DNA from: Winogradskyella wandonensis
GTDB lineage: Bacteria > Bacteroidota > Bacteroidia > Flavobacteriales > Flavobacteriaceae
Assembly: GCF_004346845.1 (NCBI RefSeq)
Contig: NZ_SMGI01000001.1
Location: forward strand, 186,001 to 250,000
DNA length: 64,000 bases
Reading direction: 5' to 3'
How positions within the stretch are numbered: position 1 is the first letter of the stretch; each line of letters starts with the position of its first letter. This document shows positions 60,189 through 64,000 of this stretch, piece by piece. The notes under the pieces are model-generated. The model saw nothing but the letters and a program-made list of their open reading frames with translations, was not told where the DNA came from and made no database searches. A program made the position numbers and the translations under genes.

Positions 60189-61702
60189 GCAATTTTTTTT
60201 GAATCGTCTTTTAGAATTTCTAAAATCTCTTTTTTACTTTTCATATTCGTTTTAGTAGAAATAAGCAGTAAGCCAACAAAAGTGATAAATCCATTAATAA
60301 TTAAGATTTCCCAATGAAATTGATACTTCCCTATTATAGATTCTGGTAAAAGCGTAATAGCGAAGCTTATACCTATAGAAAGTAGAGCAATAATCCAAGC
60401 ATACTTATCCTTAATTTGCAATTTAGTTAGTATGCCAAAAGCAAATAAACCAAGTAAAGGTCCGTAAGTAAACGTGGCGAATTTAAATAGATTGCTCACT
60501 ACATTTCCATCTAAATAATTAAAAATTATAACAACAATAACTAATACAACAGATACTCCAACGTGCACTTTTTTACGTAGTGGTGTTTGTTCAGCTTTAG
60601 GTCGTTTTTCAATATTTAAAAAATCTACAGAGAAGGAGGTTGTTAGCGATGTCAATGCCGAATCTGCACTGGAATAAGCTGCAGCAATTAAACCAATAAT
60701 AAAAATTACAGCTAGAGGCTTTCCTAAACCTTGATTCATAGCAATTTCTGGGAACAATAGATCGGTTCTTACACGTCCATCAACTAATGGAATATCGACT
60801 CCAAACTGTTCTGAATAGATAAACAATAATGCACCTAACGATAAAAAAGCAAAGTTGACTATTACCAAAAGCACAGACATACTAATCATGTTTTTTTTGG
60901 CATCTTTTTCAGATTTGCACGTCAGGTTTTTTTGCATCATATCTTGGTCGAGACCAGTCATGGCGATAGTTATGAAAATTCCGCCGAGGAAATACTTCCA
61001 GAAATATTCTTTAGAATTGACATCATCAAAAAAGAAAATTTGTCCTTTTTCGGCAAAGCTTTCAGAATTTAGAAATTCCATGTACGACCAATCTAGTTTT
61101 TGATTAATTAGGAAAATAGCCAAGCCTACTGCGGTCAACATGGCCAATGTTTGTAAGGTATCTGTCCAGATAATGGTTTTAATTCCGCCTTTAAAGGTGT
61201 AAATCCAAATGAGTAAAATTGAAATTACAACCGTTAACCAAAATGGAACGCCCATTTGTTCAAATACAATATATTGCATGGCTAAGGCTACCAAAAATAA
61301 GCGAAAAGAAGCACCAGTAACACGAGATAATAAAAAGAAAAAAGCACCCGTTTTATAACTTACGATACCAAAACGCTGTTCTAAATATTGATAAATTGAA
61401 GTGATATTCAGACGATAATAAAGCGGAAGCAACACAAAAGCAATAACAAAATACCCTACAAAAAAACCGAGAACACCTTGCATGTATGCAAATTCTTGTC
61501 CGCCAATTAATCCAGGTACAGAAATAAACGTCACACCAGAAAGCGATGCGCCAATCATTCCAAACGCTACTAAATACCAAGGCGCCGATTTATTAGCTTT
61601 AAAAAATGCTGCGTTAGTGTCTTCTTTCCCTGTGAAATAAGAGATTAAAACCAATACACCAAAATAGGCAGCGATTAGTAGTAGGATGGACGTCGGAGAC
61701 AT
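60185..61702 (-). CDS. Sodium:solute symporter (SSS family)
   Basis: The 505-residue protein has about thirteen membrane helices. It begins [20 protein letters not shown], with the family's [14 protein letters not shown] and, further on, [13 protein letters not shown] and [25 protein letters not shown] (the SSS Ser-rich Na+ site). The likely substrate is a sugar, amino acid or carboxylate. It would use the Na+ gradient. Confidence 0.93.
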   Translation of the reverse strand: MSPTSILLLIAAYFGVLVLISYFTGKEDTNAAFFKANKSAPWYLVAFGMIGASLSGVTFISVPGLIGGQEFAYMQGVLGFFVGYFVIAFVLLPLYYRLNITSIYQYLEQRFGIVSYKTGAFFFLLSRVTGASFRLFLVALAMQYIVFEQMGVPFWLTVVISILLIWIYTFKGGIKTIIWTDTLQTLAMLTAVGLAIFLINQKLDWSYMEFLNSESFAEKGQIFFFDDVNSKEYFWKYFLGGIFITIAMTGLDQDMMQKNLTCKSEKDAKKNMISMSVLLVIVNFAFLSLGALLFIYSEQFGVDIPLVDGRVRTDLLFPEIAMNQGLGKPLAVIFIIGLIAAAYSSADSALTSLTTSFSVDFLNIEKRPKAEQTPLRKKVHVGVSVVLVIVVIIFNYLDGNVVSNLFKFATFTYGPLLGLFAFGILTKLQIKDKYAWIIALLSIGISFAITLLPESIIGKYQFHWEILIINGFITFVGLLLISTKTNMKSKKEILEILKDDSKKIA

Positions 61703-61727
61703 ATTTCTATTTATCTTACTGAATGTC

Positions 61728-61863
61728 AGGTTGAGCGCAGTCGAAACCTCTGTGAATAATAATCTTAAACTTAATAGTCCTCGACTGCGCTCGAATGGAC
61801 AAGATTCAAATTATATAGTCCGAAAATAAACTTTTTATTCTATTTCGAGCGAAAGTCGAGAAA
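61728..61863. repeat. Cluster of three REP-like palindromic elements
   Basis: AGGTTGAGCGCAGTCGAAAC (from 61728), CCTCGACTGCGCTCGAATGG (61779-61798) and TTTCGAGCGAAAGTCGAGAA (from 61844) share the core GAGCGCAGTCGA. The cores at 61733-61744 and 61781-61792 are perfect inverted copies. The cluster fills the divergent gap between the SSS symporter and recR. Confidence 0.8.
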
Positions 61864-61895
61864 TCATTGCAATAAAATTATTTAACTTCGCAATC

Positions 61896-62513
61896 ATGGA
61901 ATTTTCTTCAAAGTTATTAGAAAACGCAGTCAACGAAATGTCGCAATTACCAGGAATTGGTAAGCGTACGGCATTACGTTTGGTTTTACATTTGTTACGT
62001 CAGCCCAAAGAGCAATCGTTTTTATTAGCAGGCGCTTTGCAAAAAGTCAGAGAAGAAATTAATTTCTGTAAATCTTGCCACAACATAAGCGACCAAGAAT
62101 TATGCGAAATCTGTATCAATCCCATGCGCAAAAAAGAGTTAATCTGCGTTGTAGAAGATATCCGCGATGTCATGGCTATTGAAAGTACAGGTTCTTTTAA
62201 AGGTTTGTACCACGTTTTGGGTGGAAAAATTTCACCAATGGATGGTATTGGACCACAAGATTTAAATATCGAAGCCTTGGTAGAACGTGTTAAGTCTGGA
62301 GCGATTAAAGAGCTTATTTTTGCGATGAGCCCAACGATGGAAGGTGATACGACTAACTTCTATATTTTTAAACAAATTCAAGATTTCGATGTTACGACAT
62401 CTACTATAGCAAGAGGAATTGCAGCGGGTAATGAGTTAGAATATGCAGATGAGGTTACGCTTGGACGTAGTATTATTGACCGTGTGCCTTTTGAAGCTTC
62501 ACTAAAATTATAG
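61896..62513 (+). CDS. recR: Recombination mediator protein RecR
   Basis: RecR works with RecO/RecF to load RecA at gaps. The 205-residue protein has an N-terminal helix-hairpin-helix ([13 protein letters not shown]), a zinc finger with C58, C61, C70 and C73, and a Toprim domain ([18 protein letters not shown]). The C-terminal motif ([20 protein letters not shown]) is complete. The genes downstream overlap or follow closely in the same direction. Confidence 0.97.
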   Translation: MEFSSKLLENAVNEMSQLPGIGKRTALRLVLHLLRQPKEQSFLLAGALQKVREEINFCKSCHNISDQELCEICINPMRKKELICVVEDIRDVMAIESTGSFKGLYHVLGGKISPMDGIGPQDLNIEALVERVKSGAIKELIFAMSPTMEGDTTNFYIFKQIQDFDVTTSTIARGIAAGNELEYADEVTLGRSIIDRVPFEASLKL

Positions 62514-62523
62514 ATTTTTTAGT

Positions 62524-63096
62524 GTGAAGGTTATAACACTACATAAAACCGATTTCGAAGGGCGTTGCCAAGAGCTATTTTCTAAAATTGACGTACAACC
62601 AGATGTTGTTGTTGGAATTTTAAATGGAGGTGGATTTATCTTAAAAGAATACCAAAAAATAGCTTCGAAAAATACCGAAGTTACAACTATAAAATTGCAG
62701 CGCGATTCAACAAAAGGATTAAAGAAGAAAAGTCTTTTACAGAAATTTTTAAAAGCTTCGCCAAGTACGCTTTTAGATGGTTTAAGACGTATGGAACATC
62801 GCCGAAACTTGAATAGAAAGCTAAAAGAAATTCAATCGGATTTAGAGATTAAAATAAAATCAAAACCTGAAACCGTAAATACGATTTTAATTCTCGATGA
62901 TGCTTTAGATTCAGGTATAACCATCAAATCCGTTATTCAATCCTTACAAAATCAGTTTCCGAATTCAGAGATTAAAACAGCCGTGATTTCATGGACAAAT
63001 TCGAAATCAATTATTGCTCCAGATTATTATATATTTAAAAATACACTTGTACGTTTCCCTTGGTCATTAGATTATAAATCTCAATGTCATGAGTAA
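62524..63096 (+). CDS. Phosphoribosyltransferase-like protein
   Basis: The 190-residue protein has a type I phosphoribosyltransferase PRPP loop, ILILDDALDSGITIKS at about 121-136, with the adjacent D125 and D126. A charged helical insert (about 75-110) is unlike adenine or hypoxanthine PRTases. Translation starts with GTG. It overlaps the HAD-phosphatase gene by eight bases, suggesting a functional pair. Its base or sugar substrate cannot be read from the sequence. Confidence 0.82.
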   Translation: MKVITLHKTDFEGRCQELFSKIDVQPDVVVGILNGGGFILKEYQKIASKNTEVTTIKLQRDSTKGLKKKSLLQKFLKASPSTLLDGLRRMEHRRNLNRKLKEIQSDLEIKIKSKPETVNTILILDDALDSGITIKSVIQSLQNQFPNSEIKTAVISWTNSKSIIAPDYYIFKNTLVRFPWSLDYKSQCHE

Positions 63097-63709
63097 AAAG
63101 GTCTTGGTTGTAGATTTAGATGGAACGCTTTATAATACCAACACGTTTCATCAATTTTTAAAGTTTTTATTGAGCTTTTATTTCAATGATTTTAGACTGT
63201 TTAAACTCAAGTATCTCATTGTTTTAATGAAACTCCGGTTTCTTCGAATTATTTCTCATGCAAGATTAAAATATGAAGTACTTAAGCTCATTCAGAATGA
63301 AACTATAGATTTTGAAGCCTTTGTTTCTAAGCTTTCAAAATATAGAAATGAGTTTGAAGAAGTTTCAGATTCTTCGTTCGATATTAAAATTTTGGCTACA
63401 GCAGCGCCAAGTTGTTATGCAGAGCTAATTGCTAAGCACCGTGGATTTGATGTTTGTTTGGCTACAGATTTTCCTGAAAATGGATTTTCTCCAGATTTTG
63501 AAAATCTTCGAGAGCAGAAAAAGAAAAATCTTCTAAAGTATCTAGAATCTAAAGCTATAACGTCAGTTGATGTTTTTATCACAGACCATATAGATGATGC
63601 ATCTATAACCCAATTAGCTACAAAAAATATAATTATTAATCCCGATGTAAAATTTTCTAATTGGCTGAAAGAGAATTTAGTTAATTTTGAAGTACGAAAA
63701 ATAACTTAA
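63089..63709 (+). CDS. HAD-superfamily phosphatase-like protein
   Basis: The 206-residue protein has HAD motif I D9-L-D11-G-T (VVDLDGTLYNT), a helical cap with many aromatic and basic residues, a Thr motif II (ILATAAP), and a motif IV-like ITDHIDDAS. The catalytic aspartates are present, so it is probably an active phosphohydrolase. The eight-base overlap with the PRTase-like gene implies co-translation and possibly a shared metabolite. Confidence 0.82.
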   Translation: MSKKVLVVDLDGTLYNTNTFHQFLKFLLSFYFNDFRLFKLKYLIVLMKLRFLRIISHARLKYEVLKLIQNETIDFEAFVSKLSKYRNEFEEVSDSSFDIKILATAAPSCYAELIAKHRGFDVCLATDFPENGFSPDFENLREQKKKNLLKYLESKAITSVDVFITDHIDDASITQLATKNIIINPDVKFSNWLKENLVNFEVRKIT

Positions 63710-63758
63710 AATATAAGAGTTGTTAGAATGCTAAAATTTGATTAATAGTTAGTGTATT

Positions 63759-63776
63759 ATCAGTAAACAAACTGAT
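63759..63776 (+). terminator. Weak terminator after the HAD gene
   Basis: ATCAGT/ACTGAT with a six-base loop is followed by a T-rich run. The short stem makes it uncertain. Confidence 0.55.
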
Positions 63777-63783
63777 TTTTTAT

Positions 63784-63791
63784 TAATTTTG
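63784..63791 (+). promoter_or_regulatory. -7 box of the E2 acyltransferase gene
   Basis: TAATTTTG lies 37 bases upstream of the E2 start codon and matches TAnnTTTG. Confidence 0.65.
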
Positions 63792-63828
63792 CATTCGATT
63801 ATTAAATAACGACCACCAAATTATAGAT

Positions 63829-64000
63829 ATGGCAAAGTTTGAACTAAAGTTACCTAAGATGGGTGAGAGTGTTGCAGAAGCAACCATAACCTCGTGGCTT
63901 AAAGATGTTGGCGAAACTATTGAAGCTGATGAAGCGGTTTTAGAGATTGCTACAGATAAGGTAGATAGTGAAGTGCCAAGTGAAGTTGATGGCGTGTTGG
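63829..64000 (+). CDS. 2-oxo acid dehydrogenase E2 component, lipoyl domain (3' end outside window)
   Basis: The visible 57 codons encode the start of a lipoyl domain: MAKFELKLPKMGESVAEATI, then WLKDVGETIEADEAVLEIAT, with the lipoylated K44 in ATDKVDSEVPS. The ESVAEAT and DKVDSEV context fits branched-chain 2-oxo acid dehydrogenase E2 in Flavobacteria rather than pyruvate dehydrogenase. The rest of the gene lies beyond the right edge. Confidence 0.88.
   Translation, partial: MAKFELKLPKMGESVAEATITSWLKDVGETIEADEAVLEIATDKVDSEVPSEVDGVL

Overview
The window is chromosomal DNA of a member of the Bacteroidota, almost certainly a marine Flavobacteriaceae. The evidence is a low GC content, the near absence of Shine-Dalgarno sequences, many copies of the Bacteroidota -7 promoter element TAnnTTTG, a T9SS sorting domain, a TonB-dependent outer membrane receptor, DUF-type flavobacterial lipoproteins, and a sodium-pumping NDQ rhodopsin closely resembling KR2. 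The genus cannot be fixed from the sequence alone. I see no IS element, prophage, CRISPR array or rRNA operon; the region reads as core genome with a few accessory modules.

Layout. 1-4.5 kb: the end of a peptide ABC permease, tpiA, prmA, a secreted HEIGH metallopeptidase with a structured leader, and clpS. 4.5-10 kb: the Na+ rhodopsin gene and a seven-gene sulfur module (HMA protein, DUF2892, CstB-like persulfide dioxygenase-rhodanese, TauE/SafE, two YeeE/YedE halves, Crp/Fnr regulator). Two promoters of this module each carry a similar inverted repeat at exactly the same distance from the -7 box. 9.95-13 kb: tRNA-Arg(ACG), a 51-residue gene and a secreted endonuclease I with T9SS tail. 13-16.6 kb: a BlaI/BlaR1 pair with a large ectodomain and an upstream secreted protein built from the same domains; blaI has paired operators over its promoter. 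16.7-29.7 kb: housekeeping and envelope genes (CaCA antiporter, GSII glutamine synthetase, purM, DUF3078, a small ABC module, prfA, pyrF, thioredoxin fusion, OmpA protein).

30-37.4 kb: the fused acyl-CoA mutase IcmF, a single-domain DEAD-like ATPase, a 7TM-coiled coil-LuxR regulator and an alanine:Na+ symporter. 37.5-42.2 kb: an Lrp regulator, a DJ-1/PfpI lipoprotein with an MFS transporter whose leader looks like an attenuator, a DUF1684 lipoprotein, and crcB with a SRPBCC/GyrI-like protein. 42.3-56.8 kb: dipeptidyl peptidase III, a MazG-like enzyme, ilvE, DUF4920, an MnmD-like methyltransferase, a TIGR01777 epimerase, rlmF, a second Crp/Fnr regulator, htpG, an S9 peptidase and a FabH-like synthase. 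57-64 kb: an outer membrane receptor, a CoA-binding protein, an SSS symporter, a cluster of REP-like repeats, recR, a phosphoribosyltransferase-HAD pair, and the start of an E2 acyltransferase.

The sulfur module is the most coherent system: importers of reduced sulfur, a persulfide-oxidising enzyme and a sulfite/anion exporter under one Crp/Fnr-type regulator. The rhodopsin, the AGCS and SSS symporters and the CaCA antiporter could all draw on a sodium gradient, although they are not linked in an operon. Several gene starts were moved downstream because a -7 promoter box overlaps the longest open frame.
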